Source: an uncultured Pelagibacteraceae bacterium
Lineage (GTDB): Bacteria > Pseudomonadota > Alphaproteobacteria > Pelagibacterales > Pelagibacteraceae
DNA: 40,474 nucleotides
Assembly: GCA_902582165.1 (NCBI GenBank)
Contig: CACHQZ010000008.1
Span: 1-40,474, forward strand
Direction of reading: 5' to 3'
A model generated the notes under the pieces. It was not told the DNA's origin. It worked only from the letters and a program-made list of their open reading frames with translations, and ran no database searches. Position numbers and translations under genes: made by a program. Positions 1 to 8,855 of the stretch are shown in pieces (position 1 is the stretch's first letter; every line of letters begins with the position of its first letter).

Positions 1-1
1 A

Positions 2-628
2 GATGATGCAATTAAATTATATAGAAATTCTTTCAACAATCTCCCATCCAAAGGTATTTATGAAATTTATGATTATGCTGAATTTTTAAAAAATAATGAA
101 CAGTACGCAGAGTCAATAAAATATTATACAAAAGTTTTAGAAAAAATAGATACAACGCATCCACTTTATTCCGAAGTCACTGACAGTAGAGGTGTTGCAT
201 ATGAAAGAAACGGACAGTGGGATAAAGCTGAGAAAGATCTTCTCGCATCTTTGGAAGTGAGTCCCAATCAAGCTTATGTCATTAACTATCTAGCGTACAC
301 TTGGATAGAACAAGGTATTAAAATTGAAAAATCTTTAAAAATGTTAGAAAAAGCAAACAAAATAAAATCTAATGACCCGTACATAATAGACTCTCTTGGA
401 TGGGCTTTATACAAACTAAAAAGATATAAAGAGTCAAAAAATTATCTTCAACTTGCTGTAAAATTAATGCCTGCAGATCCAATAGTTAATGATCATTATG
501 GAGATGTTCTCTGGCAAAATGGTAACGAAATTCAGGCTAGATATTATTGGAACTATGTTTTGAGTCTTGAAAAGGCTGAAAAAGATTTAAAAGAAAAAAT
601 TGAACAAAAATTAATTAAAGGCCTTTAA
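2..628 (+). CDS. Tetratricopeptide-repeat protein, C-terminal part (5' end outside window)
   Basis: The frame is open from the first bases of the window to the TAA at 626-628, giving at least 208 residues, so the gene begins upstream. Degenerate 34-residue TPR helices are visible, for example DSLGWALYKLKRYKESKNYL followed by a second unit beginning PADPIVNDHYGDVLWQNG. TPR proteins are protein-protein scaffolds; the partner cannot be named from this fragment. ispE starts 2 bases after the stop, so the two are probably co-transcribed. A TPR protein just upstream of ispE is a common alphaproteobacterial arrangement. No signal peptide can be judged because the N-terminus is missing. Confidence 0.85.
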   Translation, partial: DDAIKLYRNSFNNLPSKGIYEIYDYAEFLKNNEQYAESIKYYTKVLEKIDTTHPLYSEVTDSRGVAYERNGQWDKAEKDLLASLEVSPNQAYVINYLAYTWIEQGIKIEKSLKMLEKANKIKSNDPYIIDSLGWALYKLKRYKESKNYLQLAVKLMPADPIVNDHYGDVLWQNGNEIQARYYWNYVLSLEKAEKDLKEKIEQKLIKGL

Positions 629-630
629 AT

Positions 631-1470
631 ATGGTCTTAAAGTCTTACGCAAAAATAAATTTAACATTATCAGTCAATAAAAGACTTAAAAGTGGACTTC
701 ATAATATTCAGTCAATTTATTGTCTGATTAACCTACATGACAAAATATTTTTAAAAAAGAATAAAAATAAATATTTTGACCAAGTTACTTTTACTGGTCC
801 TTTTTCTAAAGACATTAATAAATCTAATAATTCAGTCAAAAAAATACTTAAACTAATGAGAAAAAATAAAATTATCAATGACTATTACTCTGTAAAAGTA
901 AATAAAAAAATCCCAGTTTTTGCTGGCTTAGGCGGAGGCACAAGTAACGCTGCAACGTTACTGAAGCATTTAACAAAAAAAAGTTTAAATAAAAACATAT
1001 TAAATAAAATTACAAAAGAAGTTGGTACCGATTTAGGACTTTTTTTTCATAATCAGGGATATCAAAAAAATTTGAGATCTGTAATCAATTTAAATAAAAA
1101 ACTTAATTTTCATTTGTTGTTGATCTTTCCCAATATAAAAAGCTCCACCAAAAGTGTATATGCCAAAGTCAAAAATTACTCAAAAATGAAAAAACCTTTT
1201 AATAAAAACCTTACTTTTAGAAAAAATTTTATTAAGCTTCTAATAAATTCTACAAATGATTTGCAATCCATTGTTGAAAGAAAGCATAAAATTTTAAGAA
1301 AATTACTACTTAGTATTAACGAATTTAAAGGATGCTATTTTTCAAGAATGACAGGCTCAGGATCTACTTGTTATGGTTTGTTTGTTGATAAAAATAGTTC
1401 ATTGGTCGCACTTAAAAAATTAAGAAAGAAATACCCTAAATTTTGGTTCTCGATTGCAAAAACTATTTAA
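631..1470 (+). CDS. ispE: 4-diphosphocytidyl-2-C-methyl-D-erythritol kinase
   Basis: IspE phosphorylates the 2-hydroxyl of CDP-methylerythritol with ATP in the non-mevalonate (MEP) route to isoprenoids, in the cytosol. The 279-residue protein is of usual length. It has the N-terminal SYAKINLTL motif, with the substrate-contacting lysine, the GHMP-kinase ATP loop AGLGGGTSNAA near residues 94-104, the VGTDLG segment holding the catalytic Asp, and the C-terminal SRMTGSGSTCYGLF glycine motif. The GAD-V-P segment common in other IspE proteins reads GTDLG here, a mild divergence with the Asp kept. It follows the TPR gene by 2 bases and precedes tRNA-Gln. Confidence 0.93.
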   Translation: MVLKSYAKINLTLSVNKRLKSGLHNIQSIYCLINLHDKIFLKKNKNKYFDQVTFTGPFSKDINKSNNSVKKILKLMRKNKIINDYYSVKVNKKIPVFAGLGGGTSNAATLLKHLTKKSLNKNILNKITKEVGTDLGLFFHNQGYQKNLRSVINLNKKLNFHLLLIFPNIKSSTKSVYAKVKNYSKMKKPFNKNLTFRKNFIKLLINSTNDLQSIVERKHKILRKLLLSINEFKGCYFSRMTGSGSTCYGLFVDKNSSLVALKKLRKKYPKFWFSIAKTI

Positions 1471-1505
1471 ATTCATTTAATTATGATATATTTGTCATTT
1501 GTAAT

Positions 1506-1579
1506 TGGGGCATAGCCAAGCGGTAAGGCAGCGGTTTTTGATACCGCCATCCTAGGTTCGAATCCTAGTGCCCCAGCCA
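1506..1579 (+). tRNA. tRNA-Gln (anticodon TTG)
   Basis: A 74-base cloverleaf. The acceptor arms TGGGGCA and TGCCCCA pair, with discriminator G and an encoded CCA at 1577-1579. The anticodon stem GCGGT/ACCGC encloses loop TTTTGAT, giving anticodon TTG for CAA/CAG. The T arm is CCTAG-GTTCGAA-TCCTAG-like. It sits 35 bases after ispE and 7 bases before the CCA-adding enzyme gene. Confidence 0.96.
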
Positions 1580-1586
1580 CAGATCT

Positions 1587-2849
1587 ATGCTTAATCTAAG
1601 TTTTAATTTTTTAAAAAATATCAAGAGTTTTATTTTTCCATTTTACAGAAACAAAGATTTAAAATTTATTTTCAAAAAATTACAAGAAAATAGTCCCGGA
1701 GATAAAGTAGTTGCGAGATTTGTAGGTGGATGTGTGAGGAAGTATCTCTCAAATGAAAAAATTGATGATATTGATATTGCAACAATTTTAACAACAGATC
1801 AGATTAAGGAAAAATTTAAAGACACAAATCTAAAAATTATTGATACAGGAATTAAACATGGAACTGTCACCATTGTGTCCAAAAACCACAAAGTTGAACT
1901 AACAACACTAAGAAAAGACATCAAAACAGATGGGAGACATGCAGAGGTAGAATATACTGATAGTTGGCAACAAGATTCTGAGAGAAGAGATTTTACAATT
2001 AATGCAATTTACATGGATATTAATGGAAAACTTTATGATCCACAAATGGGTACAGTTGATCTTAAAAATAAAAATATCAAGTTTATTGGAGATCCACAAA
2101 AAAGAATAGAGGAGGATTATTTAAGAATTGTTAGGTTTATAAGATTTAAAGTTATGTATGATATTGTTGTTGAACCAACAACTAGTGATGCGATTAAACA
2201 AAATCTAGACGGTATACAAAAAATCTCTAAAGAGAGAATTTTGATTGAATTACTAAAAATTTTAAGTCTAAAAAACTTTTTAACAATTAATCAAAGTAAC
2301 AATTTGAGGAAAATATTTTCAATGATATTTCCTGAATTCTTATATTTAAACAGATTAGAAAGACTTAAAAAGGTATATCAATACTCAAAAGTAAACGTAG
2401 ATATTTTGTTGGCTGTAATGTTAATTGATAACAAAGAAAATCATGAATATTTTATTCATAAGTATAACGCATCTAATAAGATTAAAGAGACCCTAGAACA
2501 ATTTTATAAAAATTTAATAAAACTCAAAAATGACAAAGAATTTTTTGAAAAAAATTTAATTAAAAATATTTATTTAAATGGAAAAAATCATTTAATAGCT
2601 CTAAATTTGATAAATTTTTCAATAAATTCAAAAGTGAAAATAAACGATTTTACAAAAATTCTTAATAAAATTTTAAAAATTAAAGTACCAATATTTCCAA
2701 TAGATGGAGAGACCCTTAAGCAAAAAGGGATGCAGGAGGGACAGAAGTTAGGAAATGTTTTAAAAACTTTGGAGAAAGAATGGATAAATAACAATTTTAA
2801 AATTTCAAATGAAAGGGTCGAAGAGATAATAAAAGTAAATTCAGATTAA
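1587..2849 (+). CDS. cca: CCA tRNA nucleotidyltransferase / poly(A) polymerase family (class II)
   Basis: This enzyme adds or repairs the 3' CCA of tRNAs from CTP and ATP. The nucleotidyltransferase core shows FVGGCVRKYL (Gly47, Gly48, Arg51), the metal-binding DxD in DDIDIAT (Asp61, Asp63), the RRDFTINAIYMD motif near residue 135 and RIVRFIRF in the neck. The 420-residue length fits the alphaproteobacterial form. The C-terminal half is lysine-rich and divergent. The ATG lies only 7 bases after the mature 3' end of tRNA-Gln, and no later Met before the catalytic core could replace it. A PcnB-type poly(A) polymerase is the main alternative; CCA addition is favoured because that activity is essential, but sequence alone does not prove it. 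Confidence 0.88.
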   Translation: MLNLSFNFLKNIKSFIFPFYRNKDLKFIFKKLQENSPGDKVVARFVGGCVRKYLSNEKIDDIDIATILTTDQIKEKFKDTNLKIIDTGIKHGTVTIVSKNHKVELTTLRKDIKTDGRHAEVEYTDSWQQDSERRDFTINAIYMDINGKLYDPQMGTVDLKNKNIKFIGDPQKRIEEDYLRIVRFIRFKVMYDIVVEPTTSDAIKQNLDGIQKISKERILIELLKILSLKNFLTINQSNNLRKIFSMIFPEFLYLNRLERLKKVYQYSKVNVDILLAVMLIDNKENHEYFIHKYNASNKIKETLEQFYKNLIKLKNDKEFFEKNLIKNIYLNGKNHLIALNLINFSINSKVKINDFTKILNKILKIKVPIFPIDGETLKQKGMQEGQKLGNVLKTLEKEWINNNFKISNERVEEIIKVNSD

Positions 2850-3322
2850 ATGTATTCAACATCAAGAATTTCAAAGTTTCTCTCTCCAGATGGTGTTGTT
2901 ACAGTTATCATTTCACCCTTGTTTTTACCTACAAGAGCTTTACCTATTGGACTTTTAAAAAAAATTAAATTCTTTTTAATATCTGCTTCATCCTGGCCTA
3001 CTAGTCTATAAGAAATTTTTTTATCTGTTTCTAAGTCTTGAACTTTTACAGTTGATCCGAAAATTACTTTTCCATTATTTTCTATTTTTGTGACATCAAT
3101 TACATTCGCTCTCGCAATTTTATCATTAATAGCAATTACACGGCTTTCGATTAATGCTTGCTGTTCTTTTGCAGCATGATATTCAGCGTTCTCTTTTAAA
3201 TCTCCATGAGATCTTGCTTCGGCTATAGCTTCTACAATTTTTGGTCTTTGAATATTTTTTAGATCTTCTAATTCTGCTTTTAAATTTTTAAGACCACTGA
3301 CTGTAATTGGTTCTTTTTCCAT
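2846..3322 (-). CDS. greA: Transcription elongation factor GreA
   Basis: GreA enters the RNA polymerase secondary channel and stimulates cleavage of backtracked transcripts. From the ATG at 3322 the protein is 158 residues, the classic GreA length. A GTG at 3334 would add four residues and overlap hemF, so the ATG is preferred. The N-terminal coiled coil carries the acidic tip segment HGDLKENAEYHAAKEQQ with Asp and Glu of the catalytic loop. The C-terminal FKBP-like domain includes SPIGKALVGKNKGE. It is third in the trmL-hemF-greA chain and shares a 4-base TTAA stop overlap with the convergent cca. Confidence 0.96.
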   Translation of the reverse strand: MEKEPITVSGLKNLKAELEDLKNIQRPKIVEAIAEARSHGDLKENAEYHAAKEQQALIESRVIAINDKIARANVIDVTKIENNGKVIFGSTVKVQDLETDKKISYRLVGQDEADIKKNLIFFKSPIGKALVGKNKGEMITVTTPSGERNFEILDVEYI

Positions 3323-3324
3323 AA

Positions 3325-4149
3325 CTATTTCCACTTTGCTTCAGGAGGAAGTGACATTAATATTGAGTCAATATTCCCTCCTGAGTTTAATCCAAACCTT
3401 GTGCCTCTATCATACAAAAGATTGAACTCTACATATCTTCCTCGTTTAAAGAACTGTTTTTCTTTGTCTTTATTTGTCCATTTAAATTTTTCTTTTCTCT
3501 TTATAATTTTCTTCGAAATATCTATGAAAGAAAGACCTAGTTCTCTTACAAATTTAAAGTTTTTAATCCAATCTTTAGTTTCATAGTCAAAAAAAATACC
3601 ACCAATGCCTCTAGCTTCTTTTCTGTGTGGTAAATAAAAATATTTATCGCACCATTTTTTATATTTTTTATAATTTTTTTTATTTTGTACACATACTTTT
3701 TTTAATTCGTCATGTATCATTTTTTTTTCTTTTAGATCTTTGTAACTTGGTGTTGCATCCATGCCTCCACCAAACCACTCTTTAGAAGTTACTATAAACC
3801 TAGTGTTGAAATGTATCGCAGGTATTTTGGGGTTTTTCATATGAGCAACCACAGAAACTCCTGAAGCCCAATATTTACCTTTCTTTTCAGCTCCTAATAT
3901 TTTTGATCTAAATTGTTTAGGAAAAATTCCTGAAACGGTAGATTTATTGACTCCAACTTTATCAAATATTTTCCCATTTGATAACAGAAATGAAGTTCCT
4001 CCACCTTCATTTTTTTTATTTTTACTCCAATCTCTTTTTGAGAATTTTACTTTATTTTTTTCAAGAAATTCAAATTCTTTACAAATCTGAGTTTGTAAAT
4101 ACGAAAACCAACTATCAGCCATTTTTTTTCTAAAGTCAGGTGTATTCAT
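3325..4149 (-). CDS. hemF: Coproporphyrinogen III oxidase, oxygen-dependent
   Basis: HemF converts coproporphyrinogen III to protoporphyrinogen IX using O2, a late step of haem synthesis in the cytosol. The 274-residue protein carries the family signatures WFGGGMDATPSY, HRKEARGIGGIFFDY and RGRYVEFNLLYDRGTRFGL, plus a GGNIDSILMSLPP end. Only the aerobic enzyme is present in this window, which fits an obligately aerobic cell. Its start overlaps the trmL stop by 4 bases and its stop lies 2 bases before greA, so translation is probably coupled. The haem made would supply the cytochromes of the adjacent, divergent petABC. Confidence 0.96.
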   Translation of the reverse strand: MNTPDFRKKMADSWFSYLQTQICKEFEFLEKNKVKFSKRDWSKNKKNEGGGTSFLLSNGKIFDKVGVNKSTVSGIFPKQFRSKILGAEKKGKYWASGVSVVAHMKNPKIPAIHFNTRFIVTSKEWFGGGMDATPSYKDLKEKKMIHDELKKVCVQNKKNYKKYKKWCDKYFYLPHRKEARGIGGIFFDYETKDWIKNFKFVRELGLSFIDISKKIIKRKEKFKWTNKDKEKQFFKRGRYVEFNLLYDRGTRFGLNSGGNIDSILMSLPPEAKWK

Positions 4150-4595
4150 TTAAGTAAATTATTTTGTCTTAAAGCCTCAGAAGCTACAATCGCAACACTC
4201 ATGGCAACATTTAAAGATCTAGTTTTTTTGTTCATAGGTATCTTTATTTTATTTTTGAGTATTTTATGTATCTCTTCTGGAACCCCAGCACTTTCTTTTC
4301 CAAACAAAAGCATATCATTCTTTTTAAATTTAAACTTATGATATAATTTTTTTGCCTTAGTTGTCATTAAAACTATTCTTGATCTCTTATATTTTTTTTT
4401 AAATGCCTCAAAGCTATTGTGCCGAATAATCTTGCTTAAGCCCGCATAATCCATAACCACTCGTTTAAATCTGCCATCGTTTAAATTAAAACCACATGGT
4501 TCTATTAAGTGAATATTCAAACTAAGACAGGCTCCAAGTCTGATTATTGCTGCAGTATTTTGAGGGATATCAGGTTTGTAAAGTACTATGTGCAT
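4146..4595 (-). CDS. trmL: tRNA (cytidine/uridine-34-2'-O)-methyltransferase
   Basis: A SPOUT-class enzyme that 2'-O-methylates the wobble base of leucine tRNAs. The 149-residue, single-domain size matches TrmL rather than the longer TrmJ/TrmH. Diagnostic pieces are MHIVLYKPDIPQNTAAIIR at the N-terminus, LFGKESAGVPEE (the S-adenosylmethionine knot loop) and the C-terminal knot segment RSLNVAMSVAIVASEAL. It is the first gene of the trmL-hemF-greA chain and diverges from petA across 89 bases. Confidence 0.92.
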   Translation of the reverse strand: MHIVLYKPDIPQNTAAIIRLGACLSLNIHLIEPCGFNLNDGRFKRVVMDYAGLSKIIRHNSFEAFKKKYKRSRIVLMTTKAKKLYHKFKFKKNDMLLFGKESAGVPEEIHKILKNKIKIPMNKKTRSLNVAMSVAIVASEALRQNNLLK

Positions 4596-4664
4596 TATTT
4601 AAGCTTAATTTATGTGTCATTCTGACCCTAGAAATCTTTAAAATGTGGTTTTATTTATTAATTA

Positions 4665-4670
4665 TATTAT
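4665..4670 (+). promoter_or_regulatory. Possible -10 element for petABC
   Basis: TATTAT lies 14 bases before the petA ATG inside an AT-rich divergent gap. No good -35 hexamer is seen at the right distance, so this is a weak call. Confidence 0.25.
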
Positions 4671-4684
4671 AAGCACTTACATAA

Positions 4685-5206
4685 ATGAGCAAAGAAGAAA
4701 AAAAAGTCAACAGAAGAGATTTTTTATTTACGGCTAGTTATACAGTTGGAGCAGTGGGTTTAGGGGCAGTTATTTGGCCAATGATTGACCAAATGAATCC
4801 TGATAAAGCCCAACAAGCTCTAGCAACTACAGAAGTTGACATTAGTAGTATAGAACCTGGTAAGTCTATTACTGTATTATGGAGAGGTAAGCCAATATTT
4901 ATTAAAAAAAGAACTTCAGAAGAAATAGCTGAGGCTAGGGCTGTAAAATTGGACGATTTGCCTGATCCTCAAAAAGATGAAGATAGAGTAAAAGAGGGTA
5001 AAGACGAATGGTTAGTCATGTTAGGGGTTTGTACACATCTTGGATGTGTGCCTTTAAAAGATAAAGGAGACTTCAATGGTTGGTTTTGTCCTTGTCATGG
5101 TTCACATTACGATGTATCAGGCAGAATAAGAAAAGGACCAGCGCCAACGAACATGGAGATACCGAAGTTCGAATTTGTTAACAGTAATACAATTAAGATT
5201 GGTTAA
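4685..5206 (+). CDS. petA: Ubiquinol-cytochrome c reductase Rieske iron-sulfur subunit
   Basis: This subunit takes one electron from ubiquinol at the Qo site and passes it to cytochrome c1. The 173 residues include a twin-arginine-like start (NRRDFLFTA, Arg10-Arg11) and one membrane anchor near 15-33, then a periplasmic Rieske domain. Cluster box I is CTHLGC (Cys116, His118, Cys121) and box II is CPCHGS (Cys135, Cys137, His138). Cys116, His118, Cys135 and His138 are the 2Fe-2S ligands; Cys121 and Cys137 form the disulfide. petB starts 6 bases after the stop, giving a petA-petB-petC operon. Confidence 0.97.
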   Translation: MSKEEKKVNRRDFLFTASYTVGAVGLGAVIWPMIDQMNPDKAQQALATTEVDISSIEPGKSITVLWRGKPIFIKKRTSEEIAEARAVKLDDLPDPQKDEDRVKEGKDEWLVMLGVCTHLGCVPLKDKGDFNGWFCPCHGSHYDVSGRIRKGPAPTNMEIPKFEFVNSNTIKIG

Positions 5207-5212
5207 GAAATT

Positions 5213-6472
5213 ATGAGTGAACACGAATACGTACCGAAGTCTAAAGCAGCTAAATGGTTTAACGACCGTTTGCCATTGCTAACTCTTGGAGCACACCTTA
5301 CTGATTATCCTACTCCAAAAAATTTAAATTATTGGTGGACATTTGGGGGAATTTTAACTTTTTGTTTGATAACTCAAATTGTTACTGGAATTGTTTTAGC
5401 AATGCATTATGTGGCTCATGCAGATTTAGCTTTTGCAAGTGTAGAGCACATAATGAGAGACGTTAATTATGGATGGTTAATTAGATACATTCATAGTAAC
5501 GGGGCCTCAATGTTTTTCCTGGCAGTTTATATTCATATTTTTAGATCCTTATTCTACGGATCGTATAAATCACCTAGAGAGGTAATTTGGATTATTGGTC
5601 TCATGATTTACCTGTTAATGATGGCTGCAGCTTTCATGGGTTATGTGCTGCCTTGGGGTCAAATGAGCTTTTGGGGAGCAACGGTTATAACAAATTTATT
5701 TAGTGCAATTCCATTAGTCGGAGATAGTATTACAACTTGGCTTTGGGGAGCTTACTCTGTTGATAATCCCACACTAAATAGATTCTTTAGCTTACATTAC
5801 TTAATTCCATTTTTAATTTTAGGATTGGTTGTTTTACATATTTGGGCTTTACATGTTCCTGGTAACAACAATCCTGTCGGTATAGATATTAAGAAACCGT
5901 CTAAGGATACAGTACCGTTTCACCCATACATAACAATTAAAGACGCATTTGCTCTTCTAGTCTTTATGATTATATTTGCTGGATTTGTTTTCTTTACACC
6001 AAATGTTCTAGGACATTCTGATAATTACATTCCAGCTAACCCATTAGTCACTCCTGCACATATTGTACCTGAATGGTATTTGCTTCCTTTCTATGCAATA
6101 TTAAGATCAGTGCCTGACAAACTAGGAGGTGTTATTTTAATGTTTAGTGCGATTTTTATTTTGTTCGTTCTACCTTGGTTAGATACATCAAAAGTAAGAT
6201 CTGCAGTTTTCAGACCAATATACAGACAATTTTTCTGGATACTGGTTATTGACGTTCTAATGCTTGGTTATGTAGGTGCTATGCCAGCTGAAGGAGTTTA
6301 TTTAGTATTAGCTAGAGTAGGAACTATTTATTACTTCTTACATTTTATTGTTGTTATGCCTGTTGTCGGTTATTTAGAGAAAACTGACCCGATACCGATG
6401 AGCATTTCAGAACCAGTCTTATCTGGTGGAGCAGAACCATCTATAGCTAGGAAGGTTGATGATAAAGTCTAA
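5213..6472 (+). CDS. petB: Cytochrome b subunit of the bc1 complex
   Basis: This is the membrane core of complex III, which oxidises ubiquinol at Qo and reduces ubiquinone at Qi. The 419-residue polytopic protein has the haem-ligand pairs: His in [18 protein letters not shown] (H-x13-H) and in [17 protein letters not shown] (H-x13-H). The Qo motif [13 protein letters not shown] is intact. About eight membrane helices can be read. It is full length, unlike the split b6/subunit IV form. It overlaps petC by 14 bases, using the more likely ATG of petC. Confidence 0.98.
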   Translation: MSEHEYVPKSKAAKWFNDRLPLLTLGAHLTDYPTPKNLNYWWTFGGILTFCLITQIVTGIVLAMHYVAHADLAFASVEHIMRDVNYGWLIRYIHSNGASMFFLAVYIHIFRSLFYGSYKSPREVIWIIGLMIYLLMMAAAFMGYVLPWGQMSFWGATVITNLFSAIPLVGDSITTWLWGAYSVDNPTLNRFFSLHYLIPFLILGLVVLHIWALHVPGNNNPVGIDIKKPSKDTVPFHPYITIKDAFALLVFMIIFAGFVFFTPNVLGHSDNYIPANPLVTPAHIVPEWYLLPFYAILRSVPDKLGGVILMFSAIFILFVLPWLDTSKVRSAVFRPIYRQFFWILVIDVLMLGYVGAMPAEGVYLVLARVGTIYYFLHFIVVMPVVGYLEKTDPIPMSISEPVLSGGAEPSIARKVDDKV

Positions 6473-7241
6473 TCAAAGATTATTTGTTTTATTTTTTTTA
6501 TTACTAATCCCATTTAAACCAATACAAAGCGCAGAAATGGCAGAACCAATAAAGGTAGACTGGAGTTTTAAAGGTTTAACTGGAACTTTTGATAGAGCAT
6601 CACTACAAAGAGGTTTTCAAGTTTATAAAGAAGTTTGCGCTTCTTGCCACTCAATGCAATACCTTAGCTATAGAAACCTAGGAGAACCCGGGGGACCTGA
6701 ATTTTCAAAACAGGAGGTAAAAGCTATTGCTGCTAGTTTTGAAATAGAAGATGGTCCAGACTCTCAAGGAGAAATGTTTACTAGACCAGGAAAACCTTCA
6801 GATAAATTTAAAAGTCCATACCCTAATGTTCAGGCAGCAATAGCTGCTAATGGTGGGGCATATCCACCTGATATGTCAGTTTTAGTAAAAGCAAGAAAAG
6901 GAGGAGCTAATTACATTTATTCAGTGCTTGTTGGTTACGAAGACCCTCCTCCAGGTGTAACCCTTGATGACGGTGTTTATTATAATAAATACATGGCTGG
7001 TAATAAGATTAAAATGCCAAATAATTTAATGGATGGTCTAGTTGAGTACGCAGATGGAACCGAGTCCACTGTTGATCAAATGGCTATGGATGTGACAACT
7101 TTTTTAGCTTGGGCTGCCGAGCCAGAACTTGAAGAAAGACATAAAACTGGTGTGAAAGTAATTATCTATTTAGTGCTTTTAACTATTCTCGTTTATTTAA
7201 GTATGAAAAAAATTTGGTCAAGGGTTGACTCTGAAATATAA
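6459..7241 (+). CDS. petC: Cytochrome c1 subunit of the bc1 complex
   Basis: Cytochrome c1 carries electrons from the Rieske centre to soluble cytochrome c. From the ATG at 6459 there are 260 residues: a signal peptide ending near IQSA, the covalent haem motif CASCH (Cys60, Cys63, His64), a candidate Met ligand in the [17 protein letters not shown] region, and a C-terminal anchor helix near [20 protein letters not shown] at 6456 could add one Met, but the ATG is preferred. The start lies within petB and the 3' end overlaps the convergent ychF by 24 bases. Confidence 0.97.
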   Translation: MIKSNQRLFVLFFLLLIPFKPIQSAEMAEPIKVDWSFKGLTGTFDRASLQRGFQVYKEVCASCHSMQYLSYRNLGEPGGPEFSKQEVKAIAASFEIEDGPDSQGEMFTRPGKPSDKFKSPYPNVQAAIAANGGAYPPDMSVLVKARKGGANYIYSVLVGYEDPPPGVTLDDGVYYNKYMAGNKIKMPNNLMDGLVEYADGTESTVDQMAMDVTTFLAWAAEPELEERHKTGVKVIIYLVLLTILVYLSMKKIWSRVDSEI

Positions 7242-8288
7242 AACGTCTCCATCTTTAACAATATAGTCTTTTCCCTCTATTCTTAATTTTCCGCTTTCCT
7301 TGCACTTTTCAACACTCCCGTATTTAATAAAATCTTCACATGATACAGCTTCTGCTTTAATAAAATTTTTTTCGAAATCTGTATGTATGACACTAGCTGC
7401 TTTAGGAGCTAGAGTATTTTTTCTTACTGTCCATGCTCTACTTTCCTCTGGCCCAGATGTGAAAAAAGTATCTAGTTTTAGAAGATCGTAGCCTTCTTTA
7501 ATTAGTTGAGTTAAACCTGTTTTATCTAAACCAATTTCTTTCATAAATGTTTCTTTTTCATTTTTTTCAAGGCTGGAAAGTTGATCTTCAATATCTGCGC
7601 AAATGTGAATTATTTTTTCGTTCGGATATTTAATTTTAACCATCTCAGTATATTTATTTCCTTTAGATAAGCTTTCTTCAGCTACATTACATACTATAAT
7701 CTTCGGCTTGATACTTAATAATCCAATACTATGAAGAAACTTTTCCTCTTCTATGTTATTGATTACGGCTTCTTCGCCTTTGTTTAAAGTGTTTAATTTC
7801 TCATTTAATATTTTTATTTCTTTTTCATCGAGTAATTTTTTTTTACTTTTTTCAAGTTTTTTTTGGACTATGTCTAAATCTGAGAGAATTATCTCAGTTT
7901 TTATGGTTTCAAGATCATCAGCTGGATTGATTTTTGAGTTTACATGAGTTATTTTTTCAGAGTCAAAACATCTCACTAGATGAATAATTGCATCGACCTC
8001 TCTAATGTGGGAAAGAAATTTATTACCTAATCCTTCACCTTTTGAAGCCCCTTTTACTAAACCTGCAATATCAACAAAAGTAATATTAGTATAAATTTTT
8101 TTCTTAGAATTTGACAGTTTAGCTAATTGGTCAAGTCTAATATCAACAACATCTACTACGCCTATGTTTGGATCAATGGTACAAAATGGAAAGTTTGCAG
8201 CTTCTGCGTTTTTGGAAGCCGTTAAAGCATTGAATAAAGTGGATTTACCTACATTTGGTAAGCCAACTATTCCACACTTAAATCCCAT
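7218..8288 (-). CDS. ychF: Redox-regulated ATPase/GTPase YchF (OLA1 family)
   Basis: YchF is an OBG-family P-loop NTPase that binds ribosomes and, in studied members, prefers ATP. The 356-residue protein has the G1 loop GLPNVGKST, the G3 region [18 protein letters not shown], and NVAEES where GTP-specific relatives have NKxD, which is the OLA1-type change. The C-terminal TGS domain ends with [12 protein letters not shown]. It overlaps pth by 11 bases and completes the conserved prs-rplY-pth-ychF block. Confidence 0.96.
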   Translation of the reverse strand: MGFKCGIVGLPNVGKSTLFNALTASKNAEAANFPFCTIDPNIGVVDVVDIRLDQLAKLSNSKKKIYTNITFVDIAGLVKGASKGEGLGNKFLSHIREVDAIIHLVRCFDSEKITHVNSKINPADDLETIKTEIILSDLDIVQKKLEKSKKKLLDEKEIKILNEKLNTLNKGEEAVINNIEEEKFLHSIGLLSIKPKIIVCNVAEESLSKGNKYTEMVKIKYPNEKIIHICADIEDQLSSLEKNEKETFMKEIGLDKTGLTQLIKEGYDLLKLDTFFTSGPEESRAWTVRKNTLAPKAASVIHTDFEKNFIKAEAVSCEDFIKYGSVEKCKESGKLRIEGKDYIVKDGDVLYFRVNP

Positions 8289-8850
8289 TTAAATTTTGAT
8301 TAACTTTACTTGAAAATAAATCTATTTTTTTCTCAATAAGAGTTGGAATTTGCTTTACAATATTTTCTGTAATCTCTCTCATTTTTTCTTCTTCGTCTTC
8401 TTTGAAATCCTCTAGTACGTGATTATTTACTTTTTTTTTTTGTTTGGGATGACCAATCCCAATTCTTACCCTGGAGTAATCCTTACCTATAAATTTATCA
8501 ATTGACTCTATCCCATTATGACCAGCACTACTTCCACCAAATTTTGCTTTTATCTTACCAAAATCTATATCCATATCGTCATGAAAAACTATTACATCTT
8601 TAGCTTCAATCTTAAAATATTCAATTAACTCTTTAATCGCTGTGCCAGAATTATTCATAAAAGTTAAAGGTTTAATTGCGTAAATTTTTTTTTCTTCAAT
8701 ATTGCCAGTGGTAAGAAGACCCTTAAATTTTGGTTTTTGCTTTGAAAGTTTAAAATGAGCATTGATAGCATCAATAATTTTAAAACCAATATTATGTCTA
8801 GTGTTATCGTACGTAGGGCCTGGATTTCCTAAACCAACAAGTAACAACAT
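8278..8850 (-). CDS. pth: Peptidyl-tRNA hydrolase
   Basis: Pth hydrolyses the ester of peptidyl-tRNAs that drop off ribosomes and so recycles tRNA. The 190 residues start with LLLVGLGNPGPTYDNTRHN, which has the catalytic His19 and the Asn of the GNPG loop. FMNNSG near 65-69 and FHDDMDIDFGK near 89-99 hold the other active-site residues. Its start is 5 bases from the rplY stop and its stop overlaps ychF. Confidence 0.97.
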   Translation of the reverse strand: MLLLVGLGNPGPTYDNTRHNIGFKIIDAINAHFKLSKQKPKFKGLLTTGNIEEKKIYAIKPLTFMNNSGTAIKELIEYFKIEAKDVIVFHDDMDIDFGKIKAKFGGSSAGHNGIESIDKFIGKDYSRVRIGIGHPKQKKKVNNHVLEDFKEDEEEKMREITENIVKQIPTLIEKKIDLFSSKVNQNLNGI

Positions 8851-8855
8851 ATTAA

